Shown here: positions 52,846 through 61,016 of the stretch, in pieces
Numbering within the stretch: the stretch's first letter is position 1
Layout of the letters: the number at the start of each line of letters is the position of its first letter
Source: Clostridium cavendishii DSM 21758
Lineage (GTDB): Bacteria > Bacillota > Clostridia > Clostridiales > Clostridiaceae
NCBI RefSeq assembly: GCF_900141845.1
Contig: NZ_FQZB01000018.1
Location: forward strand, 22,038 to 86,037
Length of the DNA: 64,000 nt
Direction of reading: 5' to 3'
The notes under the pieces: model-generated
The model's database searches: none
What the model was told of the DNA's origin: nothing
The model's input: the letters and a program-made list of their open reading frames with translations, nothing else
Made by a program: the position numbers and the translations under genes

Positions 52846-53610
52846 ATGAGTAGATATAATAAAAATAGGGAGTTTTTAAAAGCAGATTTTAGTGTGTTAA
52901 ATTCTATTAAAACAGATAAACAGAAAGGATTACCTACACCTTTATTTCAAAAAGAATACAATCACGAACAAACATTAATTGATTTACCAGAAGTAAAAAA
53001 AGAAATTGTTTTTAAGGAAAATGTATTTGATTGTTTAAATGATAGGAGAAGTATAAGAAGATATTCAGAAGATAGTATCAGCATGAGTCAGTTATCTTAT
53101 CTTTTATGGTCTACTCAGGGAATTCAAAAAATAGTTAATGATACAAATACATTAAGAAGAGTTCCTTCTGGTGGAGCATCACATCCTTTTGAAACATATT
53201 TAATAATAAATAGAGTTGAAGGATTGGAGGAAGGTATTTATAGATATATTCCTTTAGAACATAAATTAATGTTTATGTATCAACTTAAAAATATAGATGA
53301 AGCTATAGATAAGGCGGCAGCTAATCAACCTTTTGTACCTAATTTTGTATCAAAGGGTGCAGTAATTTTTGCATGGAGTTGTATACCTTATAGAGCAGAA
53401 TATAAATTTGATATAACAGCACATAAAAAAATTTTAATTGATGTAGGACATTTATGTCAGAATCTTTATATTGCATCAGAATCTATAGAGTGTGGCATGT
53501 GTGCCATAGGTATTTATGACCAAAAAACAATTGATGCTATATTATCTTTAGATGGTGAAAATGAATTTGTAATATATATGGCTGCTTTAGGTAGAAAATT
53601 GAAGTTCTAA
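52846..53610 (+). CDS. SagB/nitroreductase-family flavin oxidoreductase
   Basis: 254 residues. SagB-type FMN oxidoreductase fold: RRSIRRYSEDSISMSQLSYL at the start of the domain, RRVPSGGASHPFETYLI, GIYRYIPLEHKL, and GHLCQNLYIASES. SagB proper makes azoles in peptide toxins, but no precursor, SagC or SagD homolog is nearby, so a general reductase role is more likely. GGGGG before ATG 52846; the longer frame from 52819 includes it. Confidence 0.88.
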   Translation: MSRYNKNREFLKADFSVLNSIKTDKQKGLPTPLFQKEYNHEQTLIDLPEVKKEIVFKENVFDCLNDRRSIRRYSEDSISMSQLSYLLWSTQGIQKIVNDTNTLRRVPSGGASHPFETYLIINRVEGLEEGIYRYIPLEHKLMFMYQLKNIDEAIDKAAANQPFVPNFVSKGAVIFAWSCIPYRAEYKFDITAHKKILIDVGHLCQNLYIASESIECGMCAIGIYDQKTIDAILSLDGENEFVIYMAALGRKLKF

Positions 53611-53656
53611 CATATATAATATTTTAAGTAAATGTAAATAAAAAATATTTAATAAG

Positions 53657-53727
53657 AAAACTCATACTCATCTTATTCGTATGAGTAAGTTCGAATTAAC
53701 CAAATTAAAATTCAGATTATTACTTAA
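53657..53727 (-). repeat. Repeat A, copy 8 (opposite orientation)
   Basis: On the minus strand: AAGTAATAATCTGAAT...ATTTGG, then ACTTACTCATAC and GTATGAGT. Hairpin 2 is a perfect 8 bp stem ACTCATAC/GTATGAGT (53660-53667 and 53679-53686), differing from copy 6 at two paired positions with both partners changed. Confidence 0.85.
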
Positions 53728-53873
53728 GGAATGAAGAAAATATTGACTTAGAATACTTTAGGAAGTATAAAGAGGAAATATTGAAACTTCATTCTTTTTG
53801 TTTTAATCTTTTATCTTTAGTTATTTTAAGGGTTTAGGAAAATATTAATTTTACATAGCTGACATTATATAAG

Positions 53874-53911
53874 TAAATTTGTACAGTTTAAAGATAAATT
53901 TGTACAATTTA
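53874..53911. promoter_or_regulatory. Two tandem TTGTACA sites
   Basis: TAAATTTGTACAGTTTA (53874-53890) and TAAATTTGTACAATTTA (53895-53911), 16 of 17 bases identical, each nearly palindromic around TGTACA, exactly 21 bp apart, or two DNA turns. Placed 76 bases before the next gene, near a -10-like GATAAT (53943). Looks like a cooperative binding site for a dimeric regulator. Confidence 0.6.
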
Positions 53912-53986
53912 TAGATTTCTAATTGTTTATACAAAAATGGCTGATAATATTAAAGCATAGAAACTAAGTTTTAGGGGGAGTAGATT

Positions 53987-54283
53987 ATGGAGGAATTATT
54001 AATATTATTGATAATGATTAGTGGAGGATTATTGATATATTTCACAGTGTATAGGCATTATAGAAAGGGAAACATAGTTTTAGAGTTAGACGATAGATAT
54101 GTAAAACAGTCAGAAAAGATGAATGCAGTAATAGAACATCTTACAAAAGAAGGTTACAGATGCGAAAAAATAGATAACTATTTTATGTTGTTAAATGGTA
54201 AAAGACATAAGGTATATGATACTAACTTAAGTTATGGATTAGTTCCAGTGCAACAATTAGTGATAGAAAGACAAGAACAATAA
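53987..54283 (+). CDS. Small membrane-anchored protein
   Basis: 98 residues, not recognised. One N-terminal helix (about 3-22), then a basic soluble part with strands around EGYRCEKIDNYFMLLNGKRH. GGGGGAG before ATG. Single gene; the tandem TTGTACA sites lie in its promoter region. Confidence 0.6.
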   Translation: MEELLILLIMISGGLLIYFTVYRHYRKGNIVLELDDRYVKQSEKMNAVIEHLTKEGYRCEKIDNYFMLLNGKRHKVYDTNLSYGLVPVQQLVIERQEQ

Positions 54284-54382
54284 ATGTCGAAAAATTAAGA
54301 AAAATTGCAAATGACATATAATTTATGATATTATTCTTTTTGTATGTTTTAATTATAGAAAGAGTAAAAAAAGGTGATTATA

Positions 54383-55639
54383 ATGGTAGAAATAAGTACT
54401 TTTGGGGCTATTTTTGGACTAGCATTTGCAGTGTTTCTTATTTTTAAAAAGCTTAATCCAGTATATTCTATGATTGGTGGAGCTTTAGTTGGAGGATTAG
54501 CTGGTGGTGCATCATTAACAAAGACTGTAGACATACTTATAGGTGGAGCTGAAAGTATAGTTCCAGCCGTAGTTAGAGTTTTATGTGCAGGTATTTTTGC
54601 AGGGGTTATAATTGAAACTGGGGCAGCAAATAAAATCGCGGATAGAATAATAAAAAGACTTGGAGAAGATTTTGCGATGTTAGCAATAATATTATCAGCG
54701 ATGATAATATGTGCAGTAGGTGTATTATTACCAGTTTCGGTAATAACTATAGCACCAATAGCACTAGTACTAGGAGAAAAAGCTAATTTTTCAAAGGCTT
54801 CAGTATTAATAGCCGTTTTAGGCGGGGCAAAATCAGGAAATATGTTATCTCCTAATCCAAATACTATAGCTATAGCAGATGGATTTAAAGTTGATTTATC
54901 TATGGTTATGATACATGGATTACTGCCGGCTATATCAGGAGTTATAGCAACATACTTTATAGCCAAGATACTTATTAAAAAAGGCGATAAGATAGTATTA
55001 AAACATAAAAAAAATGAAGAGAAATTATTACCATCATTTAGAGCTTCTATTTTAGGACCTGTGGTTGTAGTAGGATTACTTGTATTAAGTTCTGTACTTA
55101 AATTAGGATTAGATTCAATGTTAATACTACCTATAGGTGGATTTATATCAGCTTTAGCGATGAAAAGAACAAATAAATTTTTAGATTATTGTACAGAAGG
55201 CTTAAATAAAATGACTGGACCAGCGATTTTATTGTTAGGAACAGGAACTTTAGCAGGAGTTATTTCTAAATCGGCGTTAAGCGCTTCCATAATAGGTGTC
55301 TTAAACAATTTGGGAATCCCAGGCATTTTCTTAGCATCAATAGCAGGAATACTTATGGGAGGTGCATCTGCATCTGTAACAGGAGGTTCAGTTATAACTA
55401 GTACAGTATTTAGTAAGCCTATTTTAGCCTTAGGAGTTAAACCAATAGCAGCAGCTGAAATGGTACATACAGGAGTTTCTGTAATAGATGATTTACCTCA
55501 TGGGAACTTGTTCCATATAAGTGCTCAAAGTGTTGATTATGACATAGCAGAAAGAATGAAGTTAATACCTTATGAATTATTAATAGGTTTAACTATGAAT
55601 ATAGTTGCTACAATATTATATGGATTTGTATTAAATTAA
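54383..55639 (+). CDS. GntP family permease
   Basis: 418 residues, about 12 helices. Gluconate/organic-acid proton symporter family: YSMIGGALVGGLAGGASL, PVSVITIAPIALVLGEKA, SPNPNTIAIADGF, and the C-terminal VSVIDDLPHGNLFHISA. No gluconate kinase or sugar-acid enzyme gene is adjacent, so the substrate is unclear. ATG 54383 follows AAGGTG; the GTG at 54374 overlaps it. Confidence 0.9.
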   Translation: MVEISTFGAIFGLAFAVFLIFKKLNPVYSMIGGALVGGLAGGASLTKTVDILIGGAESIVPAVVRVLCAGIFAGVIIETGAANKIADRIIKRLGEDFAMLAIILSAMIICAVGVLLPVSVITIAPIALVLGEKANFSKASVLIAVLGGAKSGNMLSPNPNTIAIADGFKVDLSMVMIHGLLPAISGVIATYFIAKILIKKGDKIVLKHKKNEEKLLPSFRASILGPVVVVGLLVLSSVLKLGLDSMLILPIGGFISALAMKRTNKFLDYCTEGLNKMTGPAILLLGTGTLAGVISKSALSASIIGVLNNLGIPGIFLASIAGILMGGASASVTGGSVITSTVFSKPILALGVKPIAAAEMVHTGVSVIDDLPHGNLFHISAQSVDYDIAERMKLIPYELLIGLTMNIVATILYGFVLN

Positions 55640-55670
55640 TATACAATTTATTGAGATTTAAATTATGTGT

Positions 55671-55704
55671 ACAAGACCAATTTTGTTGAGCTTGTTCTTT
55701 TTTT
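55671..55704 (+). terminator. Possible terminator of the GntP gene
   Basis: Short stem ACAAG/CTTGT with a 15-base loop followed by TCTTTTTTT. Weak stem. Confidence 0.45.
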
Positions 55705-55718
55705 ATAAATAAAAAAAT

Positions 55719-55819
55719 ATATATTGCAATTTTAAATATACATTTATATTAGTACATTCATTAAACACAAAATAAAGATAATATCAAATTTAACTTGTAA
55801 AAAGCATATTACAATATAT
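55719..55819. repeat. Repeat B, copy 1
   Basis: 101-base element beginning ATATATTGCAAT and ending ATTACAATATAT (inverted ends with one mismatch). About 85% identical by eye to the copy at 58536. Its end also forms the left arm of a hairpin with the bases that follow. Confidence 0.7.
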
Positions 55820-55840
55820 GTAAATTGTAATATACTTTTT
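55799..55840 (+). terminator. Terminator-like hairpin at the end of repeat B copy 1
   Basis: AAAAAG-C-ATATTACAAT, 8-base loop, ATTGTAATAT-A-CTTTTT. Confidence 0.5.
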
Positions 55841-55893
55841 ATAAGCTAATTTCAAAATAACTATTAAGTTATATTTATTATAGTTATTTAATT

Positions 55894-55939
55894 AAAAGGC
55901 TCCACCTAAAATGTAAATTACTTTAGGTGGAGCTTTTTT
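55894..55939. terminator. Terminator of mtnN (bidirectional)
   Basis: Stem GGCTCCACCTAAA/TTTAGGTGGAGCT with A/T runs on both sides, 12-base loop, next to the mtnN stop. Confidence 0.88.
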
Positions 55940-55941
55940 TA

Positions 55942-56634
55942 TTACATTTTTTCAATCATAGATTTTAAAATACAAGTAGAATTCTTAACGCCAATAGGAA
56001 CAAATTCTTGGTAATCCATATGAGCTCCATTATTTGCATTATCAGAGATAGATCTAATAACAACAAAAGGAATAGAATTTAAGTAACAAACGTGAGCGAT
56101 GCTACCTCCTTCCATTTCACAAGCTAAAGCTTCAAATTCATAAGATAACCATCTTATTTTTTCAACATTAGCAACAAATTGATCTCCAGTGACTATTCTA
56201 CCAACAAAGCTATTTATGTCTTTATTTTCATCACAAGCTTCTTTAGCTAATTTAACTAATTCAGCATCGCACTTGAAATCATAAGTATCCAATCTAGGAA
56301 TTTGACCTATTTTATCACCAAAAGCACTAGTATCCATATCATGCTGAACTAGTGAATTTCCGATAACTACATTTCCTGGGTAAATATGAGTACCAATACC
56401 ACCAGCAACACCAACATTAATTATTTTGTCTATTCTATATTCACTTATTAATATTTGAGTACAAATAGCAGCATTAACTTTACCAATACCACAAACTACA
56501 GCTACCACATTTTTTCCCCATAGTCTTCCTTTATGAAAGACCATATTAGCTTTTGTATTTTTTTCTTCTACAATCATGTCCTTTAAAAGAATTTCTAGTT
56601 CTTCGCTCATAGCGCCTATAATACCTAAAGTCAT
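55942..56634 (-). CDS. mtnN: 5'-methylthioadenosine/S-adenosylhomocysteine nucleosidase
   Basis: 230 residues. Splits MTA and SAH, by-products of methylation and polyamine synthesis. IGAMSEELEILL start with catalytic Glu, GIGKVNAA, GVAGGI, CEMEGGSIAHVCY and IRSISDNAN. AAAGGAG before ATG. Single gene. Confidence 0.95.
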   Translation of the reverse strand: MTLGIIGAMSEELEILLKDMIVEEKNTKANMVFHKGRLWGKNVVAVVCGIGKVNAAICTQILISEYRIDKIINVGVAGGIGTHIYPGNVVIGNSLVQHDMDTSAFGDKIGQIPRLDTYDFKCDAELVKLAKEACDENKDINSFVGRIVTGDQFVANVEKIRWLSYEFEALACEMEGGSIAHVCYLNSIPFVVIRSISDNANNGAHMDYQEFVPIGVKNSTCILKSMIEKM

Positions 56635-56727
56635 AATAAATTCTCCTTTAAAAATAAATATTAAATATAAGTTTAATTATATAGTACCAAAAAATACAGC
56701 TTTTGATAAATAAATTTTTAAATTTAT

Positions 56728-57534
56728 TTAAAAATTAAAATTATCTTTAAGGTTTTTAATGCCAAATATAAAAAATGCAAGTCCAAGAAAAGTAAAGGTT
56801 GCAGAACCTATAAATAAAAATTCAGAAGGAATATTTAAAGTAACTAAGGAAACAAATATATTATTGAAAGAATGCATAAACAAGCAAAGATAAAATGACT
56901 TAGTATTGTAATAAATATATGATAATATAATTCCTATTAAGAAGGCATTGATTCCTTGAGGAAGATTTAAATGGGCAACAGCAAAGAGTAAAGAAGATAA
57001 AGTAATAGCCAGCCCGTAAGGATATTTTTTACATAATCCATTAAAAATTAAACCTCTATAAAGAAATTCTTCTTTAAGTGGAGCTAATATAGCAACGCTT
57101 AAAAGAAAATAAATGGGGTTGATGCTAACTTCATTAAAGGAATCTTGAATAAATTTTGGCATAGGCATATAGGCTGTTAAATGATTTATTGTTCCAATAT
57201 AGAAAAATCTTAGGCCTAATATTATACAAGCACAAAATATAAAATCCATAAAAGTAATCTTAGTACTTTTACATTTAGTATCATCTTCAAATGCAAACAT
57301 CTTAGACATTAAAAATATAATACATAAAGCAATTACTACTTCGAAGAGAATTTTAATAAAGGCAAGTTCTATATTAGTAGGAGTTTTTACTGGAGCTGGA
57401 ATATACACAGTTAATAAGTTTAATAAACCATCCAAAAACATAACTCCAATTGCGCCAATAAAGCCTAAGGAATTAACTTGAAGAATTAATTTTTCAGTTT
57501 TAACAATAGGACTAAATGGATTTGGAAATTTCAT
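56728..57534 (-). CDS. CPBP family intramembrane metalloprotease
   Basis: 268 residues, about eight helices. Active-site motifs of the CAAX/CPBP (Abi) family: EEFLYRG (EExxxR) and a later FAVAHLN histidine, and HSFNN. In bacteria such proteins cleave or protect against peptides, including bacteriocin immunity; the substrate here is unknown. AAAAGGAGG before ATG. Divergent from tcdA. Confidence 0.88.
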   Translation of the reverse strand: MKFPNPFSPIVKTEKLILQVNSLGFIGAIGVMFLDGLLNLLTVYIPAPVKTPTNIELAFIKILFEVVIALCIIFLMSKMFAFEDDTKCKSTKITFMDFIFCACIILGLRFFYIGTINHLTAYMPMPKFIQDSFNEVSINPIYFLLSVAILAPLKEEFLYRGLIFNGLCKKYPYGLAITLSSLLFAVAHLNLPQGINAFLIGIILSYIYYNTKSFYLCLFMHSFNNIFVSLVTLNIPSEFLFIGSATFTFLGLAFFIFGIKNLKDNFNF

Positions 57535-57726
57535 TAAAGCACCTCCTTTTAGCTTTATGTATTAAATATATGGGGATTATATGTAAGGTTATGATAGAAA
57601 TTTTAAACATATGCAATTTAATTAAGTAAACAATATTAATGCTATAACTCTTTCAAATAATAAAAAGCTATAATATAATCAATATTAATAAATAACATTT
57701 AAATGATAGGAAAAGGAGATGAAAAT

Positions 57727-58482
57727 ATGTTACAGCATCCTTTATCAAGAACAGAACTTCTGATAGGTAAAGAAGGATTACAAAAACTTAAAAATAGTAA
57801 AGTGTTAGTATTTGGAATAGGTGGAGTTGGTAGTTTTACTGTAGAAGCTTTAGCTAGGGCTGGAGTAGGAACACTTATTTTAGTTGATGATGATACAGTT
57901 TGTTTAACTAATCTTAATAGACAGATTCATGCAACTTATGAGACTATAAGTAAAAATAAAGTAGATGTAATGAAAGAAAGAATACTTTCAATAAATAAGA
58001 GTTGTAATGTTATAACACATCAAATGTTTGTAACAGAAGAAAATATACCAGAAATAGTATCAGATGATATTGATTATGTGGTAGATGCTATAGATACAGT
58101 TTCAGCTAAAATTGCATTAGCTGTTTATTGTGAAAAAAATAATATTAAGATTATAAGTTCTATGGGAACAGGAAATAAACTAGATCCAACACAATTTAAA
58201 ATAAGTGATATATATAAAACTAAGGTTTGTCCATTGGCTAAAGTTATGAGAAATGAGTTAAAGAAAAGAAGGGTTAAAAGACTTAAGGTTGTTTATTCGG
58301 AAGAAATACCTCAAAAGCCAAGAATTGAAGATGTAGTAACTTGTAAAACTGGTTGTGTATGCACAGGTGGAACTAAAAAGTGTGCAACTAAAAGACAAAT
58401 ACCTGGAAGTATATCATTTGTGCCACCTGTAGCAGGAATGATATTGGCATCACATGTAGTAAGAGAATTATTAGAAATTTAG
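57727..58482 (+). CDS. tcdA: tRNA threonylcarbamoyladenosine dehydratase
   Basis: 251 residues. E1-like enzyme cyclising t6A37 in tRNA to ct6A. GIGGVGSF nucleotide loop, DDDTVCLTNLNRQ, VDAIDTVSAK, and the C-terminal GSISFVPPVAGMILA. Cysteines in CKTGCVCTGGTKKC form the family's late Cys cluster. ATG 57727 follows AAAGGAGATG; the ATG at 57703 is upstream of that site. Confidence 0.93.
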   Translation: MLQHPLSRTELLIGKEGLQKLKNSKVLVFGIGGVGSFTVEALARAGVGTLILVDDDTVCLTNLNRQIHATYETISKNKVDVMKERILSINKSCNVITHQMFVTEENIPEIVSDDIDYVVDAIDTVSAKIALAVYCEKNNIKIISSMGTGNKLDPTQFKISDIYKTKVCPLAKVMRNELKKRRVKRLKVVYSEEIPQKPRIEDVVTCKTGCVCTGGTKKCATKRQIPGSISFVPPVAGMILASHVVRELLEI

Positions 58483-58535
58483 TAAGGATATAAAGCTGAT
58501 TTAAAACATATATATTTGAAAATTGAATAATGTAT

Positions 58536-58636
58536 ATATGTTGCAATTTTAAATCTACATTTATATTAATACACTTATTAAACACAAAATAAAAATACTA
58601 TTAAATTTAAATTTTAGAAATAATATTACAATATAT
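58536..58636. repeat. Repeat B, copy 2
   Basis: ATATGTTGCAAT...ATTACAATATAT, 101 bases. Shares long blocks with copy 1 (TGCAATTTTAAAT, ACATTTATATTA, TTAAACACAAAATAAA). Lies between tcdA and its terminator. Confidence 0.7.
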
Positions 58637-58651
58637 AATAGATAATATAGA

Positions 58652-58697
58652 AAGAGCTATAATATTAAGTATACTGATTTAATATTATAGCTTTTTT
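58652..58697. terminator. Terminator after tcdA
   Basis: 16-base stem AAGAGCTATAATATTA/TAATATTATAGCTTTT (near-perfect), 12-base loop, T-run; may also serve the convergent DUF4230 gene. Confidence 0.85.
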
Positions 58698-58732
58698 CTT
58701 ATAGTATTAAATATGTTAAATAAATCAATAAT

Positions 58733-59392
58733 TTATTTGAAATTAATTTCTATGAGCATATCGCTATTATTTATAGAATTAATAATATTATTTAATAAGG
58801 ACTTACTGTTTTCTTCGGCTAACTTAACTAATGAATCTTCATTAGATTTTTCAGACATTTGTTTAAGTGCTTGCTTTTCAATAGAATTTAATTCTTCAGG
58901 AGATAATTTTAGTTCCCCAAATCTTAAAGTGCCATTATTTGTTGTTTCATAGGTCGTTTTATCATTTAATAAATTTATAGAATTAAGAATAGGTTTATCA
59001 AGATTTAAGGTTATTTTTTTATTACTTTGATCAATTGAAACATTAGATTTTGTAAAATTAGACAAATCTAATGTATAGGTTGCTAATGCAAAATATTTTA
59101 TAGTTTTTATTTTCTTAAAAAGCTCACAATCACCCCAACTGTTATCAATTATCATAGTTTCGCTTATTTCAGCTTCAAGAGGTAGTATTTTTTGAGTATT
59201 TTTAAGTTTACTAACCACAGTTTCTTCAGTGATATATTTCACACTTTGATTTTGAATAAATGGTATGCTAACTGTATTGTCTATTTTTTTATTATGAAAC
59301 ATAAATTTGTAACTAATAAAAATACCAATGCATAGAAATATAGTCGCAAAAAAGAAAATAGTAATTACCTTTTTCTTTAATTTAAAAAACAA
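58733..59392 (-). CDS. DUF4230 family membrane-anchored protein
   Basis: 219 residues. One N-terminal helix (about 10-32), then an extracytoplasmic DUF4230 domain: VVSKLKNTQKILPLEAEIS, a KIKTIKYFALATYTLDLS strand and ITLNLDKPIL. Function unknown. The last half unit of repeat A (copy 9) ends 18 bases before its ATG, forming the leader; GAGGTGAG is the RBS. Confidence 0.82.
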   Translation of the reverse strand: MFFKLKKKVITIFFFATIFLCIGIFISYKFMFHNKKIDNTVSIPFIQNQSVKYITEETVVSKLKNTQKILPLEAEISETMIIDNSWGDCELFKKIKTIKYFALATYTLDLSNFTKSNVSIDQSNKKITLNLDKPILNSINLLNDKTTYETTNNGTLRFGELKLSPEELNSIEKQALKQMSEKSNEDSLVKLAEENSKSLLNNIINSINNSDMLIEINFK

Positions 59393-59410
59393 AATCTCAC
59401 CTCCATATTA

Positions 59411-59533
59411 AAAGAAAACTCCTATTCACTATCATTTATATGATTAAGTTCCATTAAGGGAAAGTCATATTCACTAACGTTTATAGGAGTAAGTTCAAAT
59501 TACTAAATTAAAAATTTAGATTTTCACTTAAAA
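59411..59533 (-). repeat. Repeat A, copy 9 (full unit plus extra 3' half)
   Basis: Minus strand: AAGTGAAAATC head; hairpin 1 CTAAAT/ATTTAG, in which the C-G pair of other copies became T-A; hairpin 2 ACTCCTAT/ATATGACT with loop AAACGTTAGTGA; then a second hairpin-2 unit (AATCATAT/ATAGGAGT, loop AAATGATAGTGA). Sense to the flanking minus-strand genes. Confidence 0.82.
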
Positions 59534-59603
59534 GTAATATTAGTTTAATAATATGAAGTGAGATTTTATATTATAAGTATTAAGTTTAAATTTTATGTTA
59601 AAC

Positions 59604-60809
59604 TTAAGATGACCAATCCTCATTTAAAAAATCATATAAAGCAGGATAAACATTTAAAGAACCCATTAAATTCATATATTCATAAAAAATATCTTCATTT
59701 TCATCTGAAGTTTTGATGGCTTTAATCATAAGATTTTTAGGTGTCTCAAGTGGAGAAATATACTCAATTACAGAGACATTATAGCCTTTAGCTTCTAGCA
59801 TCATGCTTCTCATACCTTCGGTTAATATATCTGCCATTCTAGCTTTTAAAATGCCATGCTTTAAAATACCATTAAAAGGTTCATAACTATATTGACTGAG
59901 CATTTCTTTATGACAGCAAGGAACTGCTATAATACAATCACTTTCAAGTTTAATACCTAAAGCTATTGCCATATCCGTAGCTGTATTACAAGCATGAAGG
60001 GAGATAACAACATTGATATTTTTATCAGGCTTATAACGCTTTATATCTATAGCATGGAATTCCATATTTCTATATCCAAGATTTTTAGCCATTAGTTTAG
60101 AGCTTTCTATAACACTTTCAGAAATATCAAGACCTATGAAATGGCATTTTCTTCTTTTAACTTCAGTTAGATAATAATTTAAGACAAAGCTTAAATATGA
60201 TTTGCCACAACCGCAATCTAATATATTAATCACTTGATTTCTAGGTAATGTTTCTAAAACACCATCCAAAAGTTCAACATAATGGTCAATTTGGTTGTAT
60301 TTCCTTATTTTATCATTTTTAATTTTTCCATCTTTACTCATTATTCCAATTTCTTTTAGTAAAACATCAGCTTTTCCAACCTTTATATAATAATTTCTAT
60401 TAAGTAGAGTAGATGTCTGACTCATATTATTAATTAAAGGTTCCTTTTTATCGTTAATTTTAGTAGAGCCAGGATTAACCTTTACTTCTGTATTAGTCAT
60501 TTTTACATTATTATTATCTGCGGATATAAGTATGTCTGTACCACGTTCTCTATATAATATAAAGACTTCATCATACTTTTTGCTTTCTAAAGTAATAAAA
60601 TCAAATAAACTTGATATATTAAAACTTTGAGTTTTTCCATTGAAATTGAATTTAATACTATTATTATCAAATTTGCCGGTGCCGTTAAATTCTTTAAGTC
60701 CACTTTTATAAGTAACATTTATAGAGTCAAATAAAGAGGAATTTTCTTCAAATCTATTTTGTAAACCCATTAAAAAGAGTTTAATTTTACTTATATTTTG
60801 TTTATTCAT
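59604..60809 (-). CDS. SAM-dependent methyltransferase (PF13679 type)
   Basis: 401 residues. The N-terminal region (about 1-150) is family-specific; the class I methyltransferase domain (about 185-390) has NILDCGCGKSYLSF as SAM loop, IGLDIS, and SLHACNTATD, typical of the Methyltransf_32 group, with PCCHKEM. Members are poorly characterised, some thought to act on RNA. Its ATG lacks a strong RBS (AAAGGTTATGGTGAAAGTGT). Followed downstream by DUF4230 after repeat A copy 9. Confidence 0.85.
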   Translation of the reverse strand: MNKQNISKIKLFLMGLQNRFEENSSLFDSINVTYKSGLKEFNGTGKFDNNSIKFNFNGKTQSFNISSLFDFITLESKKYDEVFILYRERGTDILISADNNNVKMTNTEVKVNPGSTKINDKKEPLINNMSQTSTLLNRNYYIKVGKADVLLKEIGIMSKDGKIKNDKIRKYNQIDHYVELLDGVLETLPRNQVINILDCGCGKSYLSFVLNYYLTEVKRRKCHFIGLDISESVIESSKLMAKNLGYRNMEFHAIDIKRYKPDKNINVVISLHACNTATDMAIALGIKLESDCIIAVPCCHKEMLSQYSYEPFNGILKHGILKARMADILTEGMRSMMLEAKGYNVSVIEYISPLETPKNLMIKAIKTSDENEDIFYEYMNLMGSLNVYPALYDFLNEDWSS

Positions 60810-61016
60810 ACACTTTCACCATAACCTTTCTAGAAATCGAATAATATAATAATAATATAAGAATATATTAATTTAAACATAAAAAACATATTATTTAATA
60901 AATTGATATTAGCAAGGTTTTGAAAAAAATAGAGTATAAATAAATAAATTTATGATATAATTTCTATGGCTTATTTATAGTATATGTAAATAAAATGATT
61001 TTTTGGAGGAAAGTTA

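Noticed and set aside
52846..53610. SagB-like gene as part of a peptide-toxin cluster
   Set aside because: No precursor peptide, cyclodehydratase or exporter gene lies beside it.
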